Below are positions 36,561 to 49,835 of a stretch of DNA of 64,000 bases, one piece after another (position 1 is the stretch's first letter; each line of letters opens with the position of its first letter). Location: contig JAILWY010000002.1 of the NCBI GenBank assembly GCA_022113835.1, positions 8,410,501 through 8,474,500 on the forward strand, read 5' to 3'. Under the pieces are notes generated by a model. The model searched no databases and was not told the origin of the DNA. It saw only the letters and a list, made by a program, of their open reading frames with translations. Source of the DNA: Atopsyche davidsoni (lineage: Eukaryota; Arthropoda; Insecta; Trichoptera; Hydrobiosidae). The position numbers were made by a program, and so were the translations under genes.

Positions 36561-36879
36561 GCCAATTAACATTTTTTCGTTATATTATATTATTTTTAAG
36601 TGCTTGAATGGACCGCACGCTACATTAATAAGTATTGAATAATTTAGTATGTCAACTATAGGCAACAGCAGGTATTCGGGAGCCGACGCGTTTAATTGGT
36701 GTACCTCAAAGGTGACTGAAGAATATGGTTTCCAACATTTGTCGTACTGCCTTTGAATAGCGACCGAATTTAATTTTAAAACCTGCTTAAAATGAAAAAC
36801 GGCACAAAACCTTAATGCTCCAATTTCCAATTCAACTTTACACACGCACATTAAATAAAACACGCATAAATCTCCATTC

Positions 36880-37110
36880 ACCACCACCACAGCGCGGCAC
36901 CAACACACGCGTCCGGGGAGCTGGAATTCGCACAATTTTCCGCCTGATTTATGCAAATATTGACGCGTTCATCAATCACAAACGTATGATTCGGAAAGGG
37001 GAGGGGGGCAAGGTGAACCGAGGGCGGAATCAAGACGAAGGAGGGAGAGAGCAATACGCTAAATGGTCCTGCACGGCGACAAGCTGTGATTGGCCGCTCG
37101 AAGCGTGCTT
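36880..37110. promoter_or_regulatory. Candidate developmental enhancer with POU and Hox/Exd words
   Basis: A GC-richer island with a perfect POU octamer (ATGCAAAT, 36951-36958), a Pbx/Exd-Hox-type ATCAATCA (36971-36978) and CTGATTTAT just upstream (36944-36952). A chance ORF on each strand crosses it; neither looks like protein. Function inferred. Confidence 0.35.
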
Positions 37111-37149
37111 CAATGTAGCATGCTTTAAAAATAAATTTAATTTTACGTA

Positions 37150-39300
37150 ACCTCATTCAAAAAATTTTTTTTTTATTAAAACTGCATTAATATTTTTATA
37201 TGATGAGAATACTTGTTTATCACTGATAGCCCTAGGTGATTATTTGAAATAGACTAATCATCATATTAATATTTGTATGCTATGTAACGACTCCTCATTA
37301 AACATTCTGTTTTGGTGCAAAAAATGTTTTTTTTAAAATTATTATTGTAGTAAAATGGATTTTATTTTATTAAAATCTTTCGTTTTATTATTTATTGTTT
37401 ACATTAAATGAATTGGAAGTATAATCTATGATTCATGTATTTCTGTTGAATTTGTTATGTATAAGCTCGCTTTTTTATGTATAGACTCAGTTTTGAAGAT
37501 GCCGTGTTAGGCGAAAGAGCTCTCGCTACAAGTGAAATTAACGTAGTCTTCAAAACCATTTGGTTTTATTTTATTATAATAGTACTTCCCCCTCAAAATG
37601 ACCAATGGTAAATTTTTCGGTTTCATTGTTTTTTTAATTAAAATAAATAAATATAATATTAACACCACAATACTTAAATTTGTACATTTTGATTTGTTAA
37701 ATATTGTAAATTGCGTTGCGATCATTTACAATGTAATTTAATAGTCTTGTTTGCAAACAAAAAGCCTACGAAGGCATCCGTTTAATTTATTTCACACCTG
37801 AAACCAATTTGGTATTCAACTGCCAGGACTTCTTAAGGTTGAAATGTTGAACCTTCATTGATAAATATTATACTTCTAACAGCCTTGGTTTACTCATCGT
37901 CTTTTCTAAGAATACCTCTACTTTCTTTTACGAGTTAAAAAATATATATATAATTTTAGATTCACATTAAAAACAAAATTGCATTCAAGCTAATTCATTA
38001 TAAATAAAACCGATTTGCAAACTTTGCTCGATGGCATTCAATCTCAATCCAAGAACAGAATCACATTAATTAATTACTTTATGTGGATCTTTCGAATTTG
38101 CGGAATAATGAAATAAGAAATTCCGCTTGAAAAAAAGTTCCCTCTGCATAGCCGCAGTATCAACTTTCTTAAATAAAAGTCAAACATAGAATGGAAAAAA
38201 AGAAATATTTGACCACACAACTCTTCCACGGGTATTAATCATCAAGACCTCTGACGAAAACTTTGCTCGGAACATTTTTTCCAAAGAAAACTTATAAAAC
38301 ATTCCTCAAATTTTTAAAGGCCGTGCCTGCTCCGGCAAGAAATGGCGGGCGTTACAGAATCCTTTGCCTGAATAGACTTTCAAAGGAAAGTTTTTGAATA
38401 AAATATTCCCGTGCCGTGAATACGACATAATAAATCCATGTTTAATTGATGCGTTTTAACGGCCTTCCACGGAGTGTATAAAAGGCGACGTGTCTTAATT
38501 GTTAAATTATTTACTGACGTTAATTTTATGTGACATAAATTACAGCTCTTAATTTATTGGAATAAAGATTGAAATGGCAGGCTTGGATCTAAGAAACGTG
38601 AAAGTAATTTGATTTACTCGAGGAGCCATTAAGTCTGGCAATATTTAAAAAGAACTCTTGTTATTCTGCACAAATAAACCAGAAATATTTCCTTACTAAT
38701 ACCTAAAGCATAAAATGTTTGATGCATTTTTTGATTATCATAAAATACGTTTAAGCGGTTGTGATCTCTCTGATTTTGTGACAATCCAGTAAACAATATT
38801 TATCCCGGAGACTCAACTGAGTGAACATAGTCGCATTAGCTATAAGTCATTTTAAAACCGCTGGTTAATTTTTAGATTATATTAGCTAGGGTATTTTTAA
38901 AATAAATTATTACCTTAAATTATTACTAATTATTTTTTTTATCTCAACCAATGTAATGTACATGGGCTTGCCCTGCCGTCGAAGTGATGGCACGCTACTA
39001 TACATATGCTCTTCAGTACAATTTTTTTTGTTTGTCATCATAACCACAATATTAGAAATACTAGTCAAATGTGAATTAGTTTCATGAAACTTGAAAAACT
39101 ATAAAATAAAATCGTACGTTTAAATATATCCTAAAATAAAACAATAATTTACGATGGTTAAAAACGCAGTCTTTTAACAAAGCTAGACTTCCTTAGCAAT
39201 ATAAAATATTCATAAAATTGATTCATCCCTGAAATGACGAGAAAGATCCTCACAACTATTTTTGCACGACACCAGAAAAAATATATAAATTCAAACCCAC
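37150..39300. other. AT-rich intergenic DNA
   Basis: No gene recognised. Sequence at 38330-38640 is somewhat GC-richer and includes GTATAAAAGGCGACG at 38476, a TATA-like word, but no coding exon follows. Confidence 0.45.
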
Positions 39301-39319
39301 ACCTAAAATATTTTAAAAG

Positions 39320-39875
39320 TTACAGACAAAATCTTATGTATGATAAAATTTGAAAAATTGTCTTTTTCCCTAAAAAGAAGCTGCAGAAACAAATTAAAAC
39401 CTTTGACAATATCTAGAACAAATTGCAATTTTCGACATTGTTTATTACATTGATAAGAAACTGCAGCCACAAATTAAAAAATTAAAAATAAATCCTGTTT
39501 GAGGTTTTTAAAGTAATATTTCTTAAATCACAGACAATATCTATCTCAAAGTGCAGTACCAGACATTGTCTTTTATTATAATAAGCAAACGTATAATGTT
39601 TTACGGGCTTGTTTAAAAGTATATTAAAAAAATAACAGACAATATGGTGCCATATCAAACATTGTCTTTCACTAATGTAAAAGACAATATCTGATAATTG
39701 CACCCTTGCGCTTTCTTACTTAAAGAAATTCAATTTTTTTAAATAATCTCTATTTAAAGACAATTTGAGACCCTTTACAAGAGAGCAAGGTTTATGGTTC
39801 TTTTAAAAATATATTCCGAAAGTCACAGACAATATCTTACACGGGGTGCAATGTCAGACTTTGTCTTTCAGTAGA
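39320..39875. repeat. Degenerate array of inverted-repeat units (ACAGACAATATCT...CATTGTCTTT)
   Basis: About five units of 90-130 nt. Each has a left word ACAGACAATATC-like (about 39324, 39532, 39632, 39826, with a diverged one at 39406) and a right word GACATTGTCTTT-like (about 39357, 39434, 39563, 39660, 39857). The two words are imperfect inverted repeats of each other, so each unit can fold. Coordinates are approximate. Confidence 0.65.
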
Positions 39876-40137
39876 GCTCGCGGGGATCACGGAACTTCCA
39901 GAGTCCACGCTGCTCATAGAAACTGGCTGCTGAATAATTCCCTCGTCAAGACTCCACGCCGGGAGTCAATAAAACTCGTACAGTGTCATGGGAGCGAAGC
40001 AGACACTCGAGAGAACTCCATGGGAAATATTGAATAGATTATTTATATCTTAGCTACTTGTGAATTTGAAGGTCGTATATTGTAACTATATGGAGTATTT
40101 TAGCCTTAAATCAAACTAGTGTTTTGAGTCTCCTTCT

Positions 40138-40505
40138 TCATCCAGTGCATCTCCTCAGAGAAGGTTGGCGATGATTTCACTGAGCATATACCCATGCTGA
40201 GCCAGTGTTAGTGAAAGTGAGTCCTCGGGTCCTTCTACGCCGCAGTTTTATATTGGAAGGAGAAGTCTGCATATTGCTGCTGCCCAATAGCATTGTTATA
40301 AAATCTTTTCCTTACAAAGATCTAGCGTTTAGATCTGATACTCCTAGTTGGCTACAGAAAAAATAGCCCCCCCACCTCGACAAAGTACTTACAGAGCATA
40401 TTCTTCCACAATCATTTCAAGTCCACTACTCCATTACCGATTCTTTACACACGCTCAGAGTACAGAGCCATGCACAAAAAACAGAATAGGGAGAGCGGGG
40501 AGCTT
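40138..40505 (+). mobile_element. Dispersed repeat family R, longest copy
   Basis: Contains the family core (TTCTACGCCGCAGTTTTA...GTCTGCATATTGCTGC-TGCCCAATAGCATTG) and the distal GCCATGCAC...AGGGAGAGCGGGGAG block. The 5' part CATCTCCTCAGAGAAGG resembles 36115-36135 and 60688-60706. No intact frame. Confidence 0.6.
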
Positions 40506-40646
40506 AATTCAGGGGAGGTTTTTGAAAATTCAGGTCAAATAGTTTTAACAAAACAATTGACCATGTCACAAATGAGAGACTCATGTACATAATTCTTGAC
40601 GATGGTTACACATATCCAGAAATATCAAATATAGTCTACTGCAGCT

Positions 40647-40820
40647 GATTATCCAGGGAAAGGTTCATGGAAGGAGACAATTATTTCGGATGTGGAATTT
40701 GTGCCAGTTGCTGAGAACATCCGAATTAGTAACACCGTCTCCCGACAAACATACTATATGTTCAGTGAGATGGCCACAAACTTCATCTGAGGAGTGCCGC
40801 TTGAAGGAGAAGAAGACTAA
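40647..40820 (+). pseudogene. Possible LINE reverse-transcriptase C-terminal relic
   Basis: An open frame reads QLIIQGKVHGRR...WNLCQLLRTSELV...DKHTICSVRWPQTSSEE and then stops. The opening resembles the C-terminal I-x-x-G-K-x-x-G-x-R...W-L-x-N-L-x-x-W segment of RTE-type LINE polyproteins in insects. The arginine-rich middle is lost, suggesting frame damage. The family call is tentative. Confidence 0.35.
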
Positions 40821-41920
40821 TTAATACATTTTCGTTTGAATAAATATTCGTACCGCATTGTACGCCATTCTTGGGCGCAGCCTTCACACGCCCGAATTGC
40901 AGGCTTGAACCAGTCTGCTCGTATAAAGTTTAGTTGCGCCGCCTACTTTGTACGCAAGCGAGTCGTGATCGTAGGAAGTAAATTAACTTGGAATTCAAGT
41001 TAATGTTTCACAGACTTTCGACGCAGAAAGCAGAGGAAATCACAGGTATAAAGCATCAGAGTAATGAAAAAGAGACCTCGCTTAAATAAACTGTCGAGCT
41101 ATTTTAATTCTACGCTAGTTATTAATTATAAAAAAACATTGAATAAATATCTCCGATGAATAGTGACATATAATGTTTTCATGTAGAATATATACATTGA
41201 TATTACAAGTAATGTCTAAATTAAAATTAAAACACCAGAACTGGTAATTTACTAATATTTATTCACTTTTAAAAATTCGTTTATTATTGTATGCCTTACC
41301 TTTTTTCATGATTTTTTTGGTGGCATTTTAAAAAAACGTAAATATTGATATTTATATGCAATAGTTTCATGGCCGTAAATTTATTTGAGATTATGCCATT
41401 CATCGATTTTACTCAGGATAAGTTATAACAACATAAATAAAATTAAAATAATTAGGGTTTATGTTTGATATAAATCAAAAAGAAACTGTCTACGAAGCAA
41501 TGGAGCCAAATGTTTTAAAAACGTTTCACTGTATTATTAAAAGAGAAGCCGCGGCGGTTGTCGGAGCGTACAACCTGTTTCTACCCCTAGCGGCTGAGAG
41601 ATGCCCAGAGATGATACGTCACGAAACCAACAAGAGTCTTCCACTTAAGGGTGGTTTACAGAATAAGTACGTACCTAAATATACTTTCTTTTTCATTTGA
41701 TAGCCTGAGAGCCTGTTGAGGTTCGGTAAGTATTTTTACCTAATTATGATTCATTAGCATATTTTTTGTTAAGAGGATTGCTTGCTTTTAAATGAAACCA
41801 TACATATAGTAATTTTATAATTTTTGTATTGCGATTGTGAAGCATAAAAAAAATACTTTCTGATAAGCACGAATTTATGCATGATCGTAGGTTTTGGCAG
41901 GCGTTGTTATGAGTTGATTA

Positions 41921-42064
41921 GGTTTCTGGGTGTTGAGCTGCTTCAAGTTTTCCAAGTATCCGCGGTGGAGCCATCTTTATTTATAAAAACTTGAAGATCG
42001 TCTCAGCACGGAGGCCAAATAATCGGAATACCGAAAACCTGAAACAGCTCAACACTCAAAAAAC
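41921..42064. mobile_element. MITE family B (foldback)
   Basis: The left end GGGTGTTGAGCTGCTTCAAG and the right end CTGAAACAGCTCAACACTC are inverted repeats extending imperfectly through about 70 bp. No coding capacity. A solo arm of the same family is at 42437-42518. Confidence 0.75.
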
Positions 42065-42224
42065 TAAATTAAAATTAAAGGATCTAGCGTAACGGTCACC
42101 TAACAATGATTTTAATAGATTGATAATAACGTCTAACTTTAATTACTCCCGACGAAGCTCTCAGACAGGCTGTTGGATAACAGTTGTAATATAAACTTGG
42201 GTGGAATTAATCAACGGTAATCAA

Positions 42225-42365
42225 TATGAAGAGTCGTCATTAGCGCGCGTGGGCGGAGCAGGTGAGGAGTCATTACTTCGCCGTCGAATCTATCGGTCTA
42301 CTCCGAGTGTAAATCTCAGGTGAGGCAGCTATCTTTCCGCTTGTTGCCGGGCAGACTAAGAGCAA
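42225..42365. other. GC-rich island between MITE copies
   Basis: A short GC-rich, non-repetitive block with no ORF. Candidate conserved element. Confidence 0.25.
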
Positions 42366-42436
42366 AAAAATCAGTAAAATCAATTTAAGCAGCTGATACA
42401 TAGCAAAAATATCCTTGGCTCAAATACGGGCTGATT

Positions 42437-42518
42437 TGGATTCTTGGGTGTAGAGCTGCTTCACGTTTTTGGTACTCTGACGCTTCGGTCCACGTCACGG
42501 GTACATCTTCAGGGATTT
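42437..42518 (+). mobile_element. MITE family B, solo arm
   Basis: TTGGGTGTAGAGCTGCTTCA plus the following GGTACTCTGACGCTTCGG match the arm of the element at 41921-42064. No second arm was found nearby. Confidence 0.6.
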
Positions 42519-42539
42519 TTTTTTGTGTCCTTTTCTTCT

Positions 42540-43740
42540 ATAGACTGATAAAAAAATATATTTGATAAAAAACTTGAGTTTTGATACCTTATATTTTATT
42601 ATATTCTCATAACATAAGGGATATATTTAATTATATATATATCACAATAACCCTTCAAATATGATTAAATATTTTGTTTAATACGGAGCAATTAAGTTCT
42701 AAAATTTCTTTCTCAAATATTAAATAATTGATTCAATTGGAGCACTATTTAACAACTCACGCTCGTAAGTGCAGAAGTTAATTAATTCGTGTAATAATCT
42801 ATATAAAGTGTTTTTCTTGTAAAATATAACTATAATTAAATAAGTAAATAGGTTACATTATTCTTGCCAGTGGTCAGACCAAAGAACTAGAATGAAGCAA
42901 TTAATTTGACTAACTCAAAAAGCAATGGTGCTACTTTTGGACTGAAAACTTAATTGATCTCAAAATCGCTTTTCAGGCATTGCGAAGATAAATTAAATAA
43001 AAAAATGTTAAACCATATTTTTGAAACTTGCTTTTACGTATAAAGCAATAAGCTATAAGACATTATTTTATAGACTTATTGAATACTATTAACGTAAGTG
43101 AGGCTTTTGCGGCCATTGTAAAAATATTGTGCAACAAGCGTGAAGATTCGATTGCTTACGTTAAAAGCTGATTCTGCACTTAGAAACATTAATGAAATTC
43201 AATCTACGTATTATTTATTTTTTAAGTTTTTTCTTTATACAATTGATGCCATGGTATTGCGACATGTTCATCTAATTTATATTGGCATAAAAAATAAATA
43301 TATGTCATGTCTAATTTGCTTACCCGTAAGGACAATATATTCAAACGTAAAAAGGTGCATCCTAAAAAAATAATAAAATTGTCAAATAAAAGCTTCTTAT
43401 CGATAAGCCTGATGTTATTTATATACTTCCGGTAGCCGTTCGTTTTCTACGACCGGAAATACTCCTGAGTCGCGTCTCCCAAACACGCCTAGAATTTATG
43501 TAATATATCTATGAAGAAGTCCAAAGTCAAAGAATCCTCTAGTATATTTTATAAAATGGTCCATAAATGAATTTATAAAATATATATTTAAACTTACTTT
43601 TTGTTTGCAATCGCTATTTTTTTAATATACTTAAAAGATGTTGGAATAATATTAAAGATTAATTAAAAAAAATCATATTCTTATAGGTTTGAAACCATTG
43701 CCATAATCGTTAGTAGTGCTTACAGTAAGTCGATTGTTCA
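42540..43740. other. AT-rich intergenic DNA
   Basis: No gene or clear repeat recognised. Confidence 0.5.
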
Positions 43741-44100
43741 ACGACCTGAGAGCGTGTTCGGAGTGGTGCGCTCGATTCTGTGACCTGGCATAATTAACAA
43801 CACAATGTGTTAATTATGTTCGATTTATACTCATAGTACCAACCACCACGGGTAGTGCAGTAGCGACGGGTTTCCTCGACTCCTTATGAAAACATTCAGT
43901 TTGATAGTAAATAATATTTCCGATCGCATTGGCTGCTATCGCAGAAAAGAGATAAAGCTGAGAACCAATCACTTCTATTTGTAAAGCAAACAAAAATATT
44001 GAAATTTCATGTTTGCTCCGAGAATACGGCGCTCGCGAGACCTGGATTCCTCCAGCTTCTCCAGATCCTCTCATAAATACACGTAAATCGACACGGGGAG
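43740..44100. promoter_or_regulatory. GC-richer island with perfect HNF1-like palindrome
   Basis: At 43789-43818 CATAATTAACA and TGTTAATTATG form an 11-bp perfect inverted repeat around 8 nt, with homeodomain (TAATTA) cores. The surrounding sequence is higher in complexity than the flanks. Confidence 0.3.
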
Positions 44101-44378
44101 GAATACAGCTTCTTAATGTTATACTTGATAAAAATACGCTCAGGGCAATATTTCACAATGCGTAAAATCGCGCTTTTTTGACTACGAAATATAGGCTTAT
44201 CGGTTGTGTCTTGTCATTCTGTTGGGTACAAAATAGAGAGTTTTTTTATTTTTTACTGGTTCAAAGAAAATTCAATATAAAATTTTGAAACTAGTCCTAC
44301 CAAAATAAAGTAAAGCAGAATTTAAGGTAACTTTAAGCCCACTTTAAGCATAAAATAAACTCAATATTCTTGACACAG

Positions 44379-44662
44379 AGTACTTGGTGGAATTCCATTT
44401 TGATATTTTTGAGTAAAATACTAGAGTGATTTTCCACATGTTCGTTTTTATTTGTGACCGGTTTCGCCAACCTTTCACGTTGGCATTATCAAACAGGGTG
44501 AGATTTTATATAATAATAATCAATTAGGTAATCAATTGTTACAGGGAGAGGTTGTTGGAAAGAGAGAGAGTGATTGTCAGTTGGTAAGGGCTAATGTGAT
44601 TTTAATGTACCTGACAAGTGGAGGATTCTAAATCACTCAAATATTTTACTCAAAAATATTTA
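44379..44662 (+). mobile_element. MITE family A, near-complete copy
   Basis: Starts AGTACTTGGTGGAATTCC and runs into TTTTTGAGTAAAATACT and GTGATTTTCCACATG. It carries the core GACCGGTTTCGCCAACC/TTTCACGTTGGCATTATC and closes with AAATCACTCAAATATTTTAC-TCAAAAATA. Ends are inverted repeats of at least 30 bp; the outermost right end is lost. No transposase. Confidence 0.8.
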
Positions 44663-44759
44663 AAAAAATTAATAATAATAAAATAAACTCTGTAACAACA
44701 TACCTTAATAAAATAAATTTTAGAAATGCAGTTTCTTCTATGTTTAGGTAGTATAAAAA

Positions 44760-46090
44760 AAGTGTATAAAACAAGTCTGTCTCGTTAATAATGAATAATA
44801 TTTTATGATTTGTATCAAACCAACTGAATCACATAATACACTTAACATGCATGCGATACGTATTACTGAATAACCATAATATTATATATCTTAAATTGTC
44901 GGAAAATCGTATAAGATTGCAATATAAACGAAAGTATACCGATAAGTTCACATCAGCGAGGAGTCGAAGCTATCAGAATGTATTTTGCGTCGTAACCTTC
45001 CATTTGGGTGGCAACCCTTAGCGCTGCGTGCAGATCGCCTGCGCACCCTCCTCTAATGATGAACGCAATCGAATATGCACAATCGAATAACCGATCGATG
45101 ATAATATTAAAATTCGTTCTTAAGTTATCGAAGCATCCGAAAAAAAATAAATATATATATATATAACAGTAATAAGCTAACAATCAGCATGGTTTATGGG
45201 ATTCTGATTGAGATTTTGAGTAAGTGGATGCTTGCTGAAAAAAATATATGCACTGGATTTTATTGTTTGTTAATGGAATCTATATAAAATATATAATAAA
45301 TCAAGCAGCTTATTTAATATTTTTACAGCTTGTTTGAAGAAATCAACCACATAAAATATTTTTTGTGCATATTACTTATTTCTACTCAAAATCTGGGATT
45401 TTTATCAAACAATAGTATTTCAGTAATATTATAAAATTTACAATTTATCTCCTTTATATGTTCATTAAACACGATAAAACCAGGATAATAATATTGTCGT
45501 TTTAAAATATTAAATTAGAGTTAATTTACGTGAATTAGAGATACGACACTAGTCAACTTGCTATTGACGTTATATTTTTGCTAAAATAAAAAAAAATTGC
45601 TAAAAATATGAACAAGTTTAAAATTATGACATTCTGACGCTTAAATAAATAATTTAAAAAAAAATAACATATTATAAGAGAAACATTGTTTTAGTAATTA
45701 ATTGAATTGTTTGTAACACGTTTTATGGGAATTTTTATTAAATTGTAAAAACATATATGTCATGTCCATTGTTCATTTAATAGTAAACAGTTTTTTTTTA
45801 TATGGAACTTTCTAATTTATTGATAAATCGAAAAGCTTATTCAAGTGTTTAAATAGTTCGAATAAACCAGAATGCTTAAAACAACCAAATGCTTATAGAT
45901 ATTTTTCAAAACAGTTAAAAACGAATAAAATATATTTGATACTCATGTAGAGTTTATCTACAAAATATGCGGAAAAAAAATCAAAACTTAAAAATGTTTA
46001 CAATATTTTCCAACCTAGCTTACAAAGTATTGTGAAAAAAAAAAAAACACTGTAAACATTTTCAGATTTGCATATTATACACAAAGTTCT
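44760..46090. other. AT-rich intergenic DNA
   Basis: No gene. It has a small GC-richer patch at 44950-45080, a TA microsatellite at about 45150-45166, and an imperfect inverted repeat at about 45962-46075 (AAAATGTTTACA / TGTAAACATTTT). Confidence 0.5.
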
Positions 46091-46094
46091 ATCA

Positions 46095-46220
46095 AACCCC
46101 GGTGTAACCGCAGCCGTAGGGGCAGCGGGGGTTAATACCTCCCTCACGGGATCATAAGGGATAGTTCACACTAACGCCTGCTGGATGTGTTGCGGGGGCG
46201 GGAACAAGACGAGGGTTGCT
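46095..46220. other. GC-rich island
   Basis: A compact GC-rich block (GCAGCCGTAGGGGCAGCGGG, GTTGCGGGGGCGGG) in AT-rich DNA with no ORF. Candidate regulatory element. Confidence 0.25.
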
Positions 46221-46949
46221 ATATGCAAAAATAAAATATTTACCAAGCAAAATCTTCGTTAAATTGTTAACCCGGCGTTTACATTCGGGTTTCCGTGAAT
46301 TTTAAACGATTGCGTTGAATGTAGGTACATACGTACGTGCTTTAATTTATTTCACCCTGATTATTTTGTTTATTGCCTAATAAATCATAACTTTTTAATG
46401 AAGTGTCTTATGTTATGAATTGCAATTTTAACTTTAGTAATTTTATTTTGTTTTATTTCGGTTTTCTGGTATTTATTAAATACTACATTAAATATGCGCA
46501 TTCAGGGCTTATGCTACACAGTGAAGTAGGGGTGACCCGAGAAAAGTTTTTGAAATTTTAAATTAACATGCATTAGGAACAAGTATATTTTACTATAATA
46601 AATGTTTTAAATAGATCAATTTATTCAATGTTACTAAACTGTAACGATCTTCCGCTACGCATTCCTAGAATATTTTAATTCAAATGTGTTTTCTGCTCAT
46701 GGAATGTAAATAAAAAAAGCAACAATTACCTTTGAACTCATTATATTGCTTACTACCCTGACTTTTCCCTTGCGGTTTCTTTTATTTACAGAGTAGTGTA
46801 GTTAAGGACTCCGCGTTTTCAGGCTTACAACAAAAATAAAAAAAACGTAAGTCTATAACAGCAACAATGCCATGCTTATGGAAAGTGATATATATGTTTA
46901 CATGACAAAGAAGCCGTATCGAAGAAATATTATTTAGTTATTTTTTTTT

Positions 46950-47215
46950 CAGAACTGAGTGTTTCGACCTCCCGTCACAAGGGCGGCATTTCTTCCCTTA
47001 CTTTCCCGGCCGTCCCGTAATACCCCGGGAAGTTATTAAATGCGGCACGACGCTACAATGTAATTACGCGATCCGTCGCTATTATTTGAAATCCACTTAG
47101 TATAATGGTACTTGCAATCTCGGAGGCTCTGCCCCGGCATCCCGCCCGGCTCCCCTCCCCGGCCCCCGGAGGACGTCCGGGATGCCGCCAGGAATCGCAA
47201 TATTGATTTGAAACT
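46950..47215. other. GC-rich island
   Basis: A GC-rich block including CCCCGGCATCCCGCCCGGC and GACGTCCGGGATGCCGCC, which pair as an imperfect inverted repeat (GGCATCCCG / CGGGATGCC). No credible ORF. Confidence 0.3.
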
Positions 47216-47219
47216 CACA

Positions 47220-48890
47220 TAGGATTGTATAATAAAAGTAAATAAAAATAAAAATTCAAACGAACATTTTCTCTTGAACCAAAAAAAAAAGCACCGATGC
47301 TTCCGCTCAAAATTACAAATAATACAAGGAAAAAAATATTTATATAAAAATTTTCAGAAAATTGACTAAAATTGTCTATCAGATTTCGATCGTTTTTGCT
47401 TGTGAGAGTTTTCGTCTTTGGCCGGAAGAAACTCATTATAAGCAAAAGCGCTCACAATCAAAAAAATTTGGAATCCAACAGCTATTAAGATATTGTTTAT
47501 CACTAAAAAAAAAATTGTCTGTCAAATGTAAATGGGGATATTTATTTATAAAATTCTGATTCAAAATATAAAACAAATTGTATATTTTAAGTGAATATAG
47601 ATCAAAGTTGAGTTGAGACAATAAAAATACGAATATTATAGTAAGCATATAAAATTAATGTGTTATGAAAAAAATATTTAAGATACTGCTAGGAATAATA
47701 TTTATTATTTATACAACAATTGTCAAATTATATAGTTGACCAAATATTGAAATTTACTAGGCTTATTATTTATATAAATAACGTTAAATCCATCAGCTAT
47801 TAAAGAAACATATTTTCGGAATAAATTCAAAGCACGGTTGCGGTTTCTAAGAAATTCGGTCCATGTATTTATACTTCAGGTATATTTAGCGAAAATTTTG
47901 TGACCTTTTAAGTACTTGAGTATTGATGAGATGTTATTATTACAAACTTGACTCTCAAGAAAATTCACATTTCTCGACAGCAAAGCAGGAAACTCACAAA
48001 CTAATATTCACAATAAAGCGTGTTAAATTCTTATCTACTTATTCCGTATTAATGCTATCAAAATATGCGTTAAATAAAAAAAAATGTGTTGATTTATTTT
48101 TTATATATGTGAACGCAAAATAAAATAAATGAGTTAATTTGGTTTTGAATTATTTATTTGTTTTATTCGTGTGCATGTAAAATTAAATTCGAATTTCATT
48201 ATTCATTGTCATATTTATTGATATATTGATCGAAGTTATGTGACTTAACTCAACGTTAAAAAGTCATTATTCATCGACTTAAATTAGTCAAATTATTATT
48301 TAAGCTAGAACTACTCTAATTAGACAATATATAATACTATAGTTATACATACTTGTTAAAATACGTGTTTTGGTAATTAGTGCAGGTAATTCGCGTACCT
48401 GTTCTCTATTAGTATAAACCACCATGCAAATATGAGAGAGTATAGACGAGGAATGAATACTTCCAATTAGGATATATATTGAGCTATCCAATCCAAGTAT
48501 CGTTTTATTTGTTAAAATGTGAGGTTCAATATATAATAACGTCAGAATCACTGTCACAAAAAACGCAATAAAAATCCTTTCACAAATAAACAGAATGCAT
48601 TATATTTTTATATGAAATGAATTACATCAGTGTGTCATTTGTTTATACACAAAAAGCTATGTAGCTTTCATCTGCTGGATTTTGTATTGAAAAGCTCTTT
48701 TCCCAGTAATTGTAGGTATAACACACTTCTCTAAAGTGACATATTTAAGTAAACCGATGATTATTTTTTAAATTTTTTTAGCTAGAGTATTTTTTGTATA
48801 TGAAAAATTGTGGCTTTATATGAGATGAGAAACATAAATAAACTTGCCCGAAATTAACAATAAATAAGTTTAAATTAAAAACGAAAGACG
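47220..48890. other. AT-rich intergenic DNA
   Basis: No gene or repeat of note. Confidence 0.5.
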
Positions 48891-49130
48891 TGGTGTTTGC
48901 TGGTTTGTTGCAGAATGAAATCAGTGGCGTGGAATGCACGTAGAAGGGAAATAAATAAAAAGTCGTGGACTGTCGAAGCTCGGTGGAACTTTTTACTATT
49001 TCATAAAAACTTGGAACGTAAACCGCGAGCGGAAGCTTTGACGATCTCCGGAAATGGCCGCGGCAGATCCTGTCGGGGAAGTATTATCTGGATGGGATTA
49101 TCTGCAAACATCCCGGGAGAAGTCTTATAC
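48890..49130. other. GC-richer island
   Basis: A mixed-complexity block (GCCGCGGCAGATCC, AACATCCCGGGAGAAG) within AT-rich flanks. The ORF at 48897-49178 has no recognisable domain and low coding character. Confidence 0.25.
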
Positions 49131-49788
49131 TATGACATTATTTTTATAGCCGAACGGTTAATTATATGTCTTTGTTGATTAATACCAAATTCATCGATTT
49201 TCGTACGACCTTTTTATGATTATTACTGCAGTATCCTGCAAATATAATTAGCGTTATTATAAACTTGTGTGAGAGTGATGATGATTTTCTTCAGTAGATA
49301 TTTCATAGTTATGTGCGCGCATCTGGAGACATGTTTTTGATTAGTGGTATAACCTACTGCCCTCGAAATCTCGCTTGAGAGCCACATTTTTGGCAACGGT
49401 TTTCGGTGGCGGCGCTAGTAGCAACTATCTTAGCAACACAAAAAAATAAGGCAGCCAATTGCTTGGAGATTTGACATTTGTAGAAACAAATTTATCATGT
49501 TGCCAAAGTAACCAGTAAACATGGAAAAAGCTCATACAAAATGTTTTTTTCAAGTGTGACAGTTTTTACAAAATAGTACGACTTTTGTATGTTATAAGGT
49601 GTTTGAAAGACGCAACAAGTTGTATAAATAACATTTGTAAAGGTACGCTTGATTTGGTGATAACGAGAACGAAATTGAAAATTAAGCTGGTATTGCTATT
49701 TATTCTGTTTACAGAAGTCGCAACACAACCAAAAACTGAAAGCCCTAACATAATCAGCCAATAGCTTCATATTTCAGGTTGTGACATT

Positions 49789-49835
49789 ACAAATCGGCTG
49801 TCAGTTGTGTCGCAGCGTGTGTAGGTAGCACAACG
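49789..49835 (-). mobile_element. MITE family C, solo arm
   Basis: GTCAGTTGTGTCGCAGCGTG-TGTAGG matches the right arm of the element at 57475-57629. The partner arm is missing. Confidence 0.6.

Noticed and set aside
36585..37156. Overlapping ORFs of 92-123 residues on both strands
   Set aside because: They cross a GC-rich island and read poorly as protein; opposing ORFs of this size are expected in GC-richer DNA.
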